The notes beneath the pieces were generated by a model, which did not search any database, was not told the DNA's origin, and was given only the letters and a program-made list of their open reading frames with translations. From assembly GCA_030789695.1 (NCBI GenBank), contig CM061142.1, positions 47,991,987 through 48,055,986 on the forward strand: a DNA stretch of 64,000 bases. Reading direction: 5' to 3'. The position numbers and the translations under genes are program-made. Below, piece after piece: positions 45,124-55,205 of this stretch (its first letter is position 1; each line of letters begins with the position of its first letter). The stretch comes from Scilla litardierei (taxonomy: Eukaryota > Streptophyta > Magnoliopsida > Asparagales > Asparagaceae).

Positions 45124-45390
45124 TTACCTTCCTCGCGTTTCGACACTTGTTCTACCGTCTTCGAAATATAACTTGTCGTCTATCACATCAACTCTGACAT
45201 TGCCCCCGATAGTCCCATCCGGGGAGACTTGATCCATCACAAAACTAGCAAACAGTTGTTCGTCGGGGTCCTTGATATCAATAGCAAAAGCTCCGGTAGC
45301 ATGGACCTCATCGACAAGCTCCTTAAGGAGGTCTGTGAAGGAGTCATAATCTTCCTGACTAAGTTCCGTTGTCGACATTGCATCCTCCAT
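45124..45390 (-). CDS. Small ORF of unknown origin at the gag position of Athila-2
   Basis: 88 codons from MEDAMSTTELSQED to SVETRGR, ending right at the ndhB junction, so probably truncated. Acidic, no Cys or membrane segment; contains DLLKELVDEVHATGAFAIDI and VDVIDDKLYFEDG. A longer open frame extends upstream to 45672 but passes through the primer site and LTR, so 45390 is preferred as start. Not recognisable as Athila gag or protease (compare 30716-33020). It could be a remnant of the displaced polyprotein or a captured host fragment. Confidence 0.45.
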   Translation of the reverse strand: MEDAMSTTELSQEDYDSFTDLLKELVDEVHATGAFAIDIKDPDEQLFASFVMDQVSPDGTIGGNVRVDVIDDKLYFEDGRTSVETRGR

Positions 45391-45536
45391 TCTACCTGTT
45401 AAGATCTTATACAAAATACGGGGAGAGTATGCAAATAGGGCAGCAAACAGAGTTAGAACAGGATATAGAAGAAAGTAAAGAAAGAAAGAAAAAATAACCA
45501 GGTGGTCGATGCCGAACACCGTCAAAATGGCCCCCC

Positions 45537-45549
45537 GGCAACTGCGCCA
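45537..45549 (-). other. Primer binding site, Athila-2
   Basis: Minus strand TGGCGCAGTTGCC, six bases after the LTR end, one base from the Athila tRNA-Asp-type site. Confidence 0.8.
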
Positions 45550-45555
45550 AAAACT

Positions 45556-47382
45556 TGATCGCTTCCGGGCGTACACCCAAAAAGAGCGACCGTGTAGTTT
45601 TACCGCAAGCGCACGGTGTAGCGGCGAGCGGGTATCAAACACAGGGAGGACGAATGACAGTGCCTGCTCCAAACAACCTGGCTATAGGAACAGAAAAGAG
45701 GGAATTTGCCTTGCTGGCGATCCTGTCACAATCGTCAGACAAAGTATGGAGATATAAAATCAAATAAAGACGCCTAGGGAATGGGGAATCCCCGCTACTC
45801 ACCGTATCTCGTCAATGTGATTCATTGGTATCACAATTGCTAGGGTAGAATTTCGGATGAACTAGTTGCAACTGAATGTAAAACCTAGCTCACGCTCTCT
45901 CGCTGTTGCCGGTCTATAGCTATCCTAGGTTTGGGTCCAATCTCTTGCAAACCCTAGCCTAGGTAAGCTAGCATTAGGATCAACATCATCGTTCAATCGC
46001 GTCCCGAGCCCACTCTCGTGCAAACTCGGGCCACGACCTAGGTTGGGATAGTTCCTACCCGTCCAATCTCTTGCAAACGGGTATCGGTATGGAATTGTAA
46101 CCGAGAACCCTAGTATCGGTCCAATCTCTTGCAAACCGATACTACGGAAACTCAATTTCAACCCAATTCAGATTTTTAGGGTTTCCTATCGAATCGGGAT
46201 CCAATCTCTTGCAAATCCTAATTGATATGAACACCTAGCTATCCGTAGGATATCGATCCCAAATTAACCCTAATAGCAATTCTAGCAATAGTTTTACCAA
46301 ATCATCACAAATCGGAAATTGGGCTCGTAGGGTTCATCCCCACGCCCCAAGACGTTAGGACTACTCACAATTCATATCACAAATGCAAGAATAATCAATC
46401 GAAATAACAATAGAATTCATCACAATATTCAAATAAGCAATAAAAATGAGATTTTTAATGAAGAGGGAGACAAACCAATAGAGTTCTCCAAGAATCCAAC
46501 AAAAATAAACTTTTCTCTCCTCTCCAATCACAAGAATCAAAAGCTAAAAAGTTTAATCTAAAAAGCTGCAAAAAGTAAAGGGAAAAGCTCTCTAACCTAG
46601 GTTAAAAACTGGGGTTAAATACCCCCCAAAACTGCCCAAAAATTCGTGACCAAAATGCCCCTGCGCAGCCTGAAAATCGCAATTTACGCTACAGGCAGCG
46701 CGGCTCACTCGGCCGAGTGACAAAAGTCGCTCGGCCGAGTGATAAACCCTGAGAATTTCCAGTAAGTCTGTGGTCTTGGGGGTCTTCACTTCGGGCGTCG
46801 CTCGGCCGAGTGAGTTGTCGTCACTCGGCCGATGGCTTCTCTTCACTCGGGCGGTCGGCAATTTCCACTCAGTCGAGTGGGTCTTCTGATGCTCATGCAG
46901 ACGAAAAACAGTAAGTTGGCTCTTTTTGATGGGCGTCGTCTGAGTGCCACTCGGGCGGACGGGGTTTCGTCACCTGGCCGATGTGGCTTCTGATGCTCGG
47001 CCGAGTGCACACATGAAACGTGTCCGATCTGGTCGGCCGAGCGGGGTCTCGCTGGTCGGCCGAGTGACTCCTTCACTCGGCCGAGTGAGACACCAAAAAT
47101 GCCCATTCGGATTGTTTTTGCCTCCTCGTCGCTCCTACGACGTTCTTTCTTCTTTCGCTCCTTTCCAATAGCAAAATACCCCTCGGGGAAGTCATCGGCG
47201 ACACTCTGGAGTAGGTGTATCTCGGGATCACTCCAAATCGCTCCAAATCTCCTGAAATATGACAAAAACAACAAATCGTGAAAATTATCGCAATATTGTC
47301 GATAAATCGCGAAAAGCGTGATTTGAGCGATCTAAATGGCATGCAATCATGCGGAAAAAAGGTGTAAAATATGGAGTGATCA
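45556..47382 (-). repeat. Athila-2 5' LTR, 1827 bp
   Basis: Same length as the 3' LTR at 33853-35679, with only scattered substitutions. Palindrome cluster at about 46706-47087, TATTTAA box near 46618 and five stem-loops between about 45931 and 46228 (minus strand). Several palindromes are better preserved here than in the 3' LTR (CACTCGGCCGAGTG versus CACTCGGCCAAGTG near 46706). Confidence 0.93.
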
Positions 47383-47387
47383 ATACC

Positions 47388-48184
47388 CTACTCGGCCGAG
47401 TGAATACCCTACTCGGTCGAGTAGGGTAGTGCATAGGGAAGTCTCGAGAAACCCCTCTCTGTAAATTACACGCCACTCGACCGAGTGACTTTGTCACTCG
47501 ACCGAGTGAACCTGACACATTCAGCACTTAAAATTCTATAAGTGGCCCATCCACTCGTCCGAATGACTTTGTCACTCGACCGAGTGGTAGCCCCTACTCA
47601 ACCGAGTCGGGACTTATATGAAAATTTTCAAATTTTCAAAACAACCGCCACTCGGCCGAGTGGTCACCGCCACTCGGCCGAGTGACTAACCCTACATAAC
47701 CCAGCGCTCGGATCCTAAATTTCTAAAATCCCCAAAACTCTTCACTCGTCTGAACCTTCCACCTCCCTCAGCCAAGCTCCCCACCACTCTCCCGAGCCAC
47801 CATCAATGCGCCTGAGTGGTGCGACCCCCTCGCCGTCCGACCGCCCGTCGCCGCCGCCTCCTAGCTGCCGACCGGTCGACCTAAGCCCTAAAAACCGCCC
47901 CATTTCTCCTATTTCTCATTTTGTAAGCCCTAATCCACCCCGAATCAAAATTAAACCATATTCACATATATTTCTTTTGATTTTCCCCTAAATTTTTCGA
48001 TATTCATTGCTAATCAATCAATTTTGTGTTTCAGGATAGCTTGGGGGAGATCAAGGGTTGATTCGGAGCTTTGGGGGAGGCACCTTTTTGCTCGAACCAC
48101 TAGTGAGGAGTCACGTTGTGCTCGGGTATACTCTATCCTTATTATTAGCACTTCACGGTAGTTTTCATGTTTCACAGCTTTAGC
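47388..48184 (+). promoter_or_regulatory. Athila-1 pol-env spacer, right part, with palindrome cluster
   Basis: Continuation of the spacer after the Athila-2 insertion. 47389-47684 holds about ten palindromes, paired at 21 bp (CACTCGACCGAGTG-ACTTTGT-CACTCGACCGAGTG) or 22 bp. No convincing TATA box follows, unlike Athila-2. Near 47921 a TTTTGTAAGC donor-like site, TGCTAAT at 48008 and TTTTGTGTTTCAG ending at 48034 suggest a leader intron of about 110 bp before the env-like start at 48185. Confidence 0.7.
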
Positions 48185-50194
48185 ATGCACCCACACACTA
48201 GGTCCCGTACACGGGAGCCCGTTGCCAAGCCGAAGAAGACCGACGACCCTGGTTCTTCTTCCGCTAGAGCAGACTCCTCGCCTCTTAGCGACCCACCACC
48301 TAGACTTCTGCCTCCTACTACACCCATTCCACCCCCACTAGCATAGCCCATCGCGGCCGTCGACACAATGGGGATCACTTTCAGAGATGACGCACACTAC
48401 ACCAGATTTGAAAGAGTCTCACATCGATCGATAGTCCCCTCTAGGTTTGCGCACATAGCCGATCTTGAGCGCCTAGGGGTATTCGAGGGGCTACTCCAGT
48501 TGTATGAGAACGTGGGATGGCGTGATTTTCTTTCGAAGTCGACGGACACCTACGTATGTCCGACCCTCGAGGTCCTGAGTTCTATTTGTAGGACTCTCAA
48601 GGGTTGCACGTTTCGTCCAATGGATCGTGAGTGTGAGATCACTCTCGATATGTTCCGAGCCTATTTTCGTTAGCCCCCTGGCCCAGACCCCGATCGCGCT
48701 TTTGGTCCCATGCACCATACCCCTCCTTCCTTTGATGCTCATGCATTCTGGACCCTGATCACGGGATCACTACTAGCCTTTGACCCTAACCGGGCCAAGG
48801 CCTCCTCTATCGTCCACCCTTGCCTATGTATTGCTCATGCCTTATGGCGACCACTTTTCTTGTAAGGTATGAGCCTGGGACAATGTCTATGCCTGAGCTC
48901 TATATGCTCTATGCGATGACGAGAGAGAGAGAGCCTTCGAGGTCGGCAGGGACGTCTTACTCCCCGCCACTCAGATTGATATTAACAGCTGGTATCTCGA
49001 TCGCATCATTATCTCGGTCGCTGCCAGGACGTTGATTTTTTGTTGCGGTCTGATCACCCTTCTGGCTCCTTTGTGAAGGGTTAAGTTCCCAGCTGGTTTG
49101 CCTCGACCTCCGGGCCCCCTTCCCATTCCATAGACGTTATGGCCTGTATGAGGATGATGCATCTTCATAGTCAGCACCACTGGATTTGGCTATACGATCC
49201 ATTTGCTACTGATTATATGGTACTTTCGAGCCCCGCTCGGACCTACATTGGACCCACAGGTGGGGAGTGGAGACCAGAGATAGACCTCCTCATCCCAGCT
49301 GCGTATGTGCTTGAGCCCGAGGATGCTCAGCAAGAGCCCCTCCTCGACCCTCTAGCCCCGGAGATCCCGATCCCTCAGCCTGCACCTGATTTGATTCCAG
49401 CTCCCGTTACTTCTGTCCACACTTCTGCCAGTGTCGGGAGCACCTTTGCTGAGTCCACCACTACCACCACCGTCACCACCTCCGTGTCGTTGACTGCTGG
49501 CCCCATTTCTTATATAAGCTTTGAGAGCGCCTCCACCGCTGCTTTTGAGAGAGGAGAGCCTTCCCTTGTTTCGACAGCTGAGACCCTTTCCTTACCAGAT
49601 TTCTCGATCCCTGGGGAGTCATTTTCTGTTGATTTCACGACCTCCCTAGTCGCCGACCCTTTCGTCTCAGCTGCCGCTATTTTTACCGAGAGTGTCGTGA
49701 TGTCTGTCCCCACATCTGTGTCTACGACCTCTCCACCCTTCTTGCCCTCTGTTGCCGCTTTCTCTTCTACCTCGGCTCACACTTCTGAGAGAATTCCTGC
49801 GTCTCAGCCTCCCACAGAGGCTGAGCGACTTTTAGCGAGCATCGTCCCTCACACTCACCCACTAGTAGCCCTACTCTTATACAGTGGCCGTGTGCGTCAG
49901 CCCTGACTTCCACCTATGCATCCCTTTGCCCTCGCTCCCGACACCCTCGTTCAGCACCTCCGTGATGTAGAGGGGGCCGTCAGTAGACTCAGAGCGGATT
50001 TTCGGGCTCTCACCGCCACCGTTAGCTCTGTGCAGGCACGTGTCGCTCTTCTGCCTGGTATTCAGGTCACCCTGAACCAGATTCTTGCGCACATGCCACA
50101 GCCTCCACCAGCCGCATTCCGTCCCATTTCTCAGCAGCCACCACCCTGCCACCACCTCCCCCACCACAGGGAGGTGCTGGCGCCCCACCACTAG
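48185..50194 (+). pseudogene. Athila-1 env-like ORF, decayed
   Basis: Starts MHPHTRSRTREPVAKPKKTD, parallel to the Athila-2 start. Stop near 48343, then 48368-48673 (GITFRDDAHYTRFERVSHRS ... PTLEVLSSICRTLKGCTFRP), a stop after RAYFR, frameshifts near 48835-49140, then 49139-49906 (HHWIWLYDPFATDYMVL, then a Ser/Thr-rich region) and 49910-50194 (LRDVEGAVSRLRADFRALTA). At least five lesions. It aligns with 37567-39768 over its whole length at moderate identity, so the two Athilas are not recent sisters. Confidence 0.75.
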
Positions 50195-50935
50195 CTTAGG
50201 CATACACTAGATGCATATCATATTTTTGGCTGTTGCTCTGATTGATATATATGCTGCTGATTTTGCCCCCTCTCGCCCACATATTTTGATCACTTTTTGC
50301 ATAGCTCTGTATTTATCTGTCTGGGTGAGAGAGGGTATTTCTGGGCCCTTATATTGCACCCCTTGATCTGTGTGTTCGTCACATCCATCATTTGCATTCT
50401 GCACTCACCACATGCATATCCATTCCATTTTCTTTCATTTTCATTTTTTTATCATGCTTGCATCCGCACCCACCCACCTCTCTCATTTCTGTTCTTGTGC
50501 CACACTTAGCACATTGAGGACACTGTGCGTTTTAGCTTAGGGGAGTAAGTGTCTCACGCGTTTTATTTTATTCATTTTTTTATTTTTTTCTACCTTCCTT
50601 TATTTTCCACTTATTTTCACCCATTTTTTCTATTTTTTCTCATGCATCATGTTTTCTTATTTTTTTTATGTACTGCATTTGTATAGTTAGTTCTTATTTT
50701 CCCTTTATCCTTATTTCTTTTATCCTTTTTGCTATAAATGAATTCTATGTGATGACGATGACTTGGAGTTAGCTTGCTCTTATATGCGTATTCTCTTGAC
50801 ATGCCATCGTTTTTATTTCAGCTATCATATGCTATACATCGCCATGCATTTGAGAATAGTAACCTTCATCTTTATTGTATGATTGTGAATGTAATTCTAG
50901 CAGTAGCTGAGTCTGAAAATTTATATCGTATACTT
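50195..50935 (+). other. Athila-1 3' non-coding region, left part
   Basis: T-rich, low complexity near 50560-50700, no credible gene. Shares short stretches with the Athila-2 3' region, such as AGCTGAGTCTGAA near 50906. Interrupted by the SIRE element; continues at 63174. Confidence 0.75.
50931..50935. repeat. Target-site duplication TACTT, left (SIRE)
   Basis: TACTT before the LTR start TGTTGAGTATTGG, repeated at 63169-63173 after the LTR end TCCTTACA. Confidence 0.9.
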
Positions 50936-51328
50936 TGTTGAGTATTGGACTTCTCCTTACTTGGTGTTAATGATGAGCAAACATAAATACTTGTGACTAA
51001 TCCCCTATTTTGCAGTTAATCCATTGCTTAAGCTTATTATGAAGATCTACTTGCAATGGATGACACTCAAAGTTCATTGAAGGCAAATGAAATGGATTGG
51101 AGAATCGTGGATGGTGTTTGAAGCTCCATGAAGACTTCAAGATCATACGTTGGATAGAAGAGAGAATTCGTCCATGTAAATTTCTTTTATCTCTTCTAGT
51201 ATGTAGCTTAGAAGTAGAACATTGATGGAGCACACACACATCCTCATTTCAGTCTTAGGACATCAATAGATCAATTGTCCTTAGACTCCAATTCATTTCT
51301 CTTTTGATTGTGTCTGTATTGTTTATAA

Positions 51329-51978
51329 CAGTCGACTGCTGAACACTTTACAGTCGCCTGTCTCAAAAACAGTCGGATGTGTTTTGTTCTACAGTCGCAT
51401 GTTATGCATAAATTGTTACAATCTAGTTTTGGGCTTCTCTGTCTTATTTCCTACAGGCGACTCATGAACGATTTATAGTCGCCTGTTCAAGTGACAGTCG
51501 ACTGTGTGTTGTGACTCAGTCGCTTGTCTGTCATTTTCCCAAACTCTGTTGATCTATATTTTTACAGCCAGTCGACTAATGTTGAATATACAGTCGATTG
51601 TCCATTGGATCAGTCGACTGTCTATGTTGCAACAGTCGTCTGGCTGTGAGCCAATTTGTTGACTCAGCTCTCTGGAAATTCTCAGGGTATTTAACAGTCG
51701 TCTGTATAAGGATTTACAGTCGCCTGTTCTAATTAACATTCGACTGTTTATCCTCATCAGTCGTCTGTCCTGTTATCTCAAAAGATTTCCAGAATTCTTT
51801 AACTTACCCATCTTTCGGCCAGTCGCCTGTAGAAGAACTTACAGTCGCCTGTTGGTTTAACAGTCGACTTTCTCTCCTTCATCAGTCGACTGTCTACATG
51901 GTAAGTTACTGTGATGAATTCTCACCTACCCTTGCTGACAGTGCAACAGTCGACTGTGGTTTCTTCAACAGTCGACTG
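51329..51978 (+). promoter_or_regulatory. Phased CAGTCGACTG palindrome array in SIRE U3
   Basis: About 22 copies of a degenerate 10-bp palindrome, grouped in fours. Start-to-start distances: 22-19-22 for the group at 51329, 22-19-22 for the group starting CAGGCGACTC (about 51456), 22-20-22 at about 51569, 22-20-21 at about 51692, 22-19-22 at about 51819, then a pair at 22. Spacers differ in sequence but the distances hold. The array ends about 90 bp before the TATA box. Confidence 0.92.
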
Positions 51979-52064
51979 TCGCGAGCACAGATTCTATCCG
52001 TTGAGGTTTTTCTCACGGATTCCAAAAGGGTTTTTGCCTAATCTGTTTTGTGGATTTGAGAAAC

Positions 52065-52074
52065 CTATATAAGG
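52065..52074 (+). promoter_or_regulatory. TATA box, SIRE 5' LTR
   Basis: CTATATAAGG, good plant TATA box; repeated at 62485-62494 in the 3' LTR. Places the transcription start near 52100. Confidence 0.75.
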
Positions 52075-52449
52075 GCCGTCTACTGGTCCATTGAAAGGTT
52101 ACCCAGGCTATTGCAAAATCTCTCAAGCTTTCATTCTCAAGTTTTAAAGCTCTCAAATCCAAAGCCCTAAGAATTCCAATCTTTGATCTCTTGCTCTCCA
52201 ACCTAGAACCAAAGAGTTATCTTCTAGGCATTTGGTGCAGTCAAGAGAAAGGGCTTTCTCCTCTCTTCCAAGAGAGTCTCCAACACACAACACACTTCTC
52301 CTTCAAGTTCTACTTCAAGGCATAGGTGATTGTAAGTGTTGCTTTCATAATTCATAACTTTCGTTATTTGAATTTGCTCTCGGGTTGTGAGAGCGGTTTG
52401 CTTGCTTCCAAGTTATGGGAGTCAAGGTTAATCGATTGTATTTCGATTT

Positions 52450-52510
52450 CACTTGTAGGGTTGCTACAAGTGGGTTTTAAGAGAACCTCAAGTTAGGGTT
52501 CTAACTTGAG
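52450..52510 (+). other. Two strong stem-loops in the SIRE RNA leader
   Basis: CACTTGTAG-GGTTG-CTACAAGTG (52450-52472, 9-bp stem) and CTCAAGTTAG-GGTT-CTAACTTGAG (52487-52510, 10-bp stem). The second is intact in the 3' LTR; the first has one mismatch there (CACTTATAG). Lie in R-U5, 240-300 bp before the primer site. Confidence 0.75.
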
Positions 52511-52750
52511 TATCCGGAGATATCCGGGTGGAAGGGACGTAGGATTACCGGGAACAAGTCAGGAAGTGACTTGGGTAATCCGAACCCTTGAAACATCTCT
52601 GCGTTTGCGTGTGTTTCATCTTGGGTTTAATTTCTATTCCGCATTATTTTGTTGGATTGCATTTAAATTGGTGTAACTATCTTTTTAAATTGCATAAACA
52701 CTATTCAACCCCCTTTCTAGTGTTTTCCCCATAGACAGGATCCTTACAAT

Positions 52751-52763
52751 TGGTATCGGAGCG
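52751..52763 (+). other. Primer binding site, SIRE
   Basis: TGGTATCGGAGCG, two bases after the LTR end. Copia elements use TGGTATCAGAGC (initiator tRNA-Met); one difference. Confidence 0.85.
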
Positions 52764-52776
52764 CAAGGTTATAGCT

Positions 52777-55095
52777 ATGGCATCCAACAACAACAACGTT
52801 CCTCCTCCGCCTTCGTACAACAATCACGACCGTGATGGAGCATCCACACTTTTCGAAGGTCAATCAACGGTGCGTCCTCCACGTTTCAATGGCACGAACT
52901 TTGGTTATTGGAAGTGTGGGATGGAGACGTTCCTAAGGAGCGCTTTGCTTTGGAGAACCCTCCACAAGGAATATGTTGAGCCCATCGAAGAGGATTTCGA
53001 GAAATGGACGTCTTCCGAGAAATCTGCCGAAGTCAACAACGCTAAAGCAATGAACGCTCTTCATTGTGCATTGGACCTGAATGAGTTCAACAAGATATGC
53101 ACATGTAAGAGTGCATATCAAATTTGGAACCATCTCATCGTTACCCATGAGGGAACGAACAAGGTATAACTTTCAAAGTTATATGTTGCCATGCAAAACT
53201 TCGATTTGTTTCATATGCAGGAAAATGAGAGCATTGCATCGATGTACGGACGTTTTCTAACATCACCAATGAATTGAAAGCCCTTGGCCAAACATACACC
53301 GAACCTGAAAAGGTAAGGAAGATCATCATGGGAATGACCTCCAAATGGGAAAGATGAGCGATCACCATCGAGGAGGTCAATGATTTGAAGAATTACACAG
53401 TTGTGAATCTTATCGGGACTCTCATGTCTTATGAAGTAAGAAGAGAGAACCGATTAAATATTCGAGCTATGATGAATCCTTCGGAGGCCACGAAGAAAGC
53501 TTTGACATTTAACGCCAATTTATCCTCCTCCGATAGTGAAGAATCAGAGAATGAGATGGATTTGGGTGAAATGGCCCGAATGGTAAAGAAGTTCCAACGC
53601 TTCTTTCGCAAAGGTAAATTTCCCTCTAACAAAAGATTTGAGTCTACTAATGCTACTTCCTCTCTTTGCTTTAAGTGTAATAAGCCAGGGCACATCAAGA
53701 TGGACTGCCCAATGCTAAGAAACAAAGAGAAGTGCAAGGCTCCGAAGTACCACAAGTCCAACAAGAACAAGAGAGATAAGAAGAAAGGACTCGTCGGTAC
53801 ATTCGATGACTCAAGTGAGGACTCATCAAGTGATTCTGATGATGAGAAGGGTGAGAGCGACCACATGTGTTTTATGGCACGAGAGGATCCACTTTCCGAT
53901 GAGAGTGATTCCGACACCGATGATACCGAGGTAACAATGGATGAACTTCGTATTGCAAATGAAGAATTATTTGCTAAATATCAATCTTTAATGCTTAGAT
54001 ATATTAGCTTAAAGAAATTAAATGTTAGCAAGTCATCCATTCTATGCATTGTCAACAATGACACCATTGTTGATACTTTAACTGTTGAGAAAGCAAACTT
54101 AGCTTCTCATAATGTCACTTTGAGAGATGAGGTAAATAACCTCAAATCTCAACTAGATCAAACACATCCTAAGGATAATATTGATCTAGTTACACGACAC
54201 ACACAATTGGGTTTAGAGAATGATTCTTTTAAAACTCAAGTGCACGAGCTCAAAGCACGGGTGTCCACCTTGGATACTAATATTTCTTCTCTTAAGGAGA
54301 AATATGAGCTCATGTCCTCCCGTATTGTGAGATTCAATAAGGGAAAAGGACAATTGGACGATTTGCTTGCAAACCAATTTCCGGCCACACATCGTGTTGG
54401 TCTTGGTTTTGTAAAAGCAAATGCATCCAATGATCGCACCTCCTATAGTGGTGTCACTATAGACTTTGTGAGGCCATCCTCCGGTGCATCCACAAGTGGT
54501 GTCAAAGACACTATAGGTAGCAAACCTACCAAGAAAGTCACCACTTCACCTTCTCTTCTTTTTGGCAAGAAACACACTAAGGGTGGAAACCAAAAGAGAA
54601 GTCATGCTTACATGTACACTAACATTCATCCTAGGAAACCTCCTACTTCACAAGTGGATAATCATGATGCTTTTTATGCTTCACACCCATGGACAAGTGC
54701 AAATCCACACATGAGAAATACTCATGTACGTGCTCCTATATACGCATCATTCTTACATGTATGCTAATCCTCCACATGTCATACATGACCCATATGCTTC
54801 ATACAACATGCATGTTTCCAAGCATACACATCATTCTCGTATGTTCAATGCATATCCTCCACCACATTTCTATGCTAGAAACCATGTTCTTAAGAAGCAT
54901 GCACCGCATAGAAATCTAACAAGTATGCATGAAACTAGGAAAAGGACTCCCAAAATTTACACCATTTTGGGTCCTAAGAACACTAGCCTAAATGATAGGA
55001 ATGCGTATGTTGATTCCTATTTTCATGATGTTATTAAAAATAGTAATTATGTTGAGAAGCGGAAGTCCACTTGGACTTGGCTTCCAAAGGGCTAA
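52777..55095 (+). pseudogene. gag: SIRE gag, broken
   Basis: 52777-53169 starts MASNNNNVPPPP and holds the capsid N-terminal domain (RPPRFNGTNFGYWKCGMETF). A TAA at 53167, a 1-nt shift near 53250 and a TGA at 53355 break it. From 53385 the frame runs to 54767, with the zinc knuckle CFKCNKPGHIKMDC (53668-53709), Lys-rich and Asp/Ser-rich stretches, then a coiled coil (SLKEKYELMSSRI). A shift near 54750 leads to 54724-55095, ending KSTWTWLPKG, the usual linker before protease. Confidence 0.9.
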
Positions 55096-55205
55096 TCCCC
55101 TTGACCCAACAAACATTGGGTACCATGAACTTATGGTATATTATGTAGGTACCCAAGAGAAAGAAGAAGAGCAATAAAGGTTAAACTAGATCTAAAGGGA
55201 AAGGA

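Larger units (their letters stand above)
33853..47382 (-). mobile_element. Athila element 2, minus strand, complete insertion, gag replaced
   Basis: 13.5-kb element flanked by ATACC. On the minus strand: 5' LTR 47382-45556, primer site 45549-45537, unknown small ORF 45390-45124, plastid ndhB fragment 45123-44613, pol 44612-41025, spacer with palindromes and TATA box, env-like ORF 39768-37567, 3' region, polypurine tract 35695-35680, 3' LTR 35679-33853. Both LTRs are 1827 bp and differ at few positions, so insertion is fairly recent. It lacks gag and protease and would need them in trans. Confidence 0.92.
50936..52748 (+). repeat. SIRE 5' LTR, 1813 bp
   Basis: Starts TGTTGAGTATTGGACTTC, ends GACAGGATCCTTACA. 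U3 holds the palindrome array (51329-51978), TATA box at 52065, and two strong hairpins near the 3' end. Very similar to the 3' LTR (1815 bp), with a deletion or duplication of a palindrome unit as the main length change. Confidence 0.95.

Noticed and set aside
51329..51978. CRISPR-like look of short palindromes with unique spacers
   Set aside because: Repeats of 10 bp with 9-12-bp spacers in a plant LTR; wrong size and context for CRISPR.
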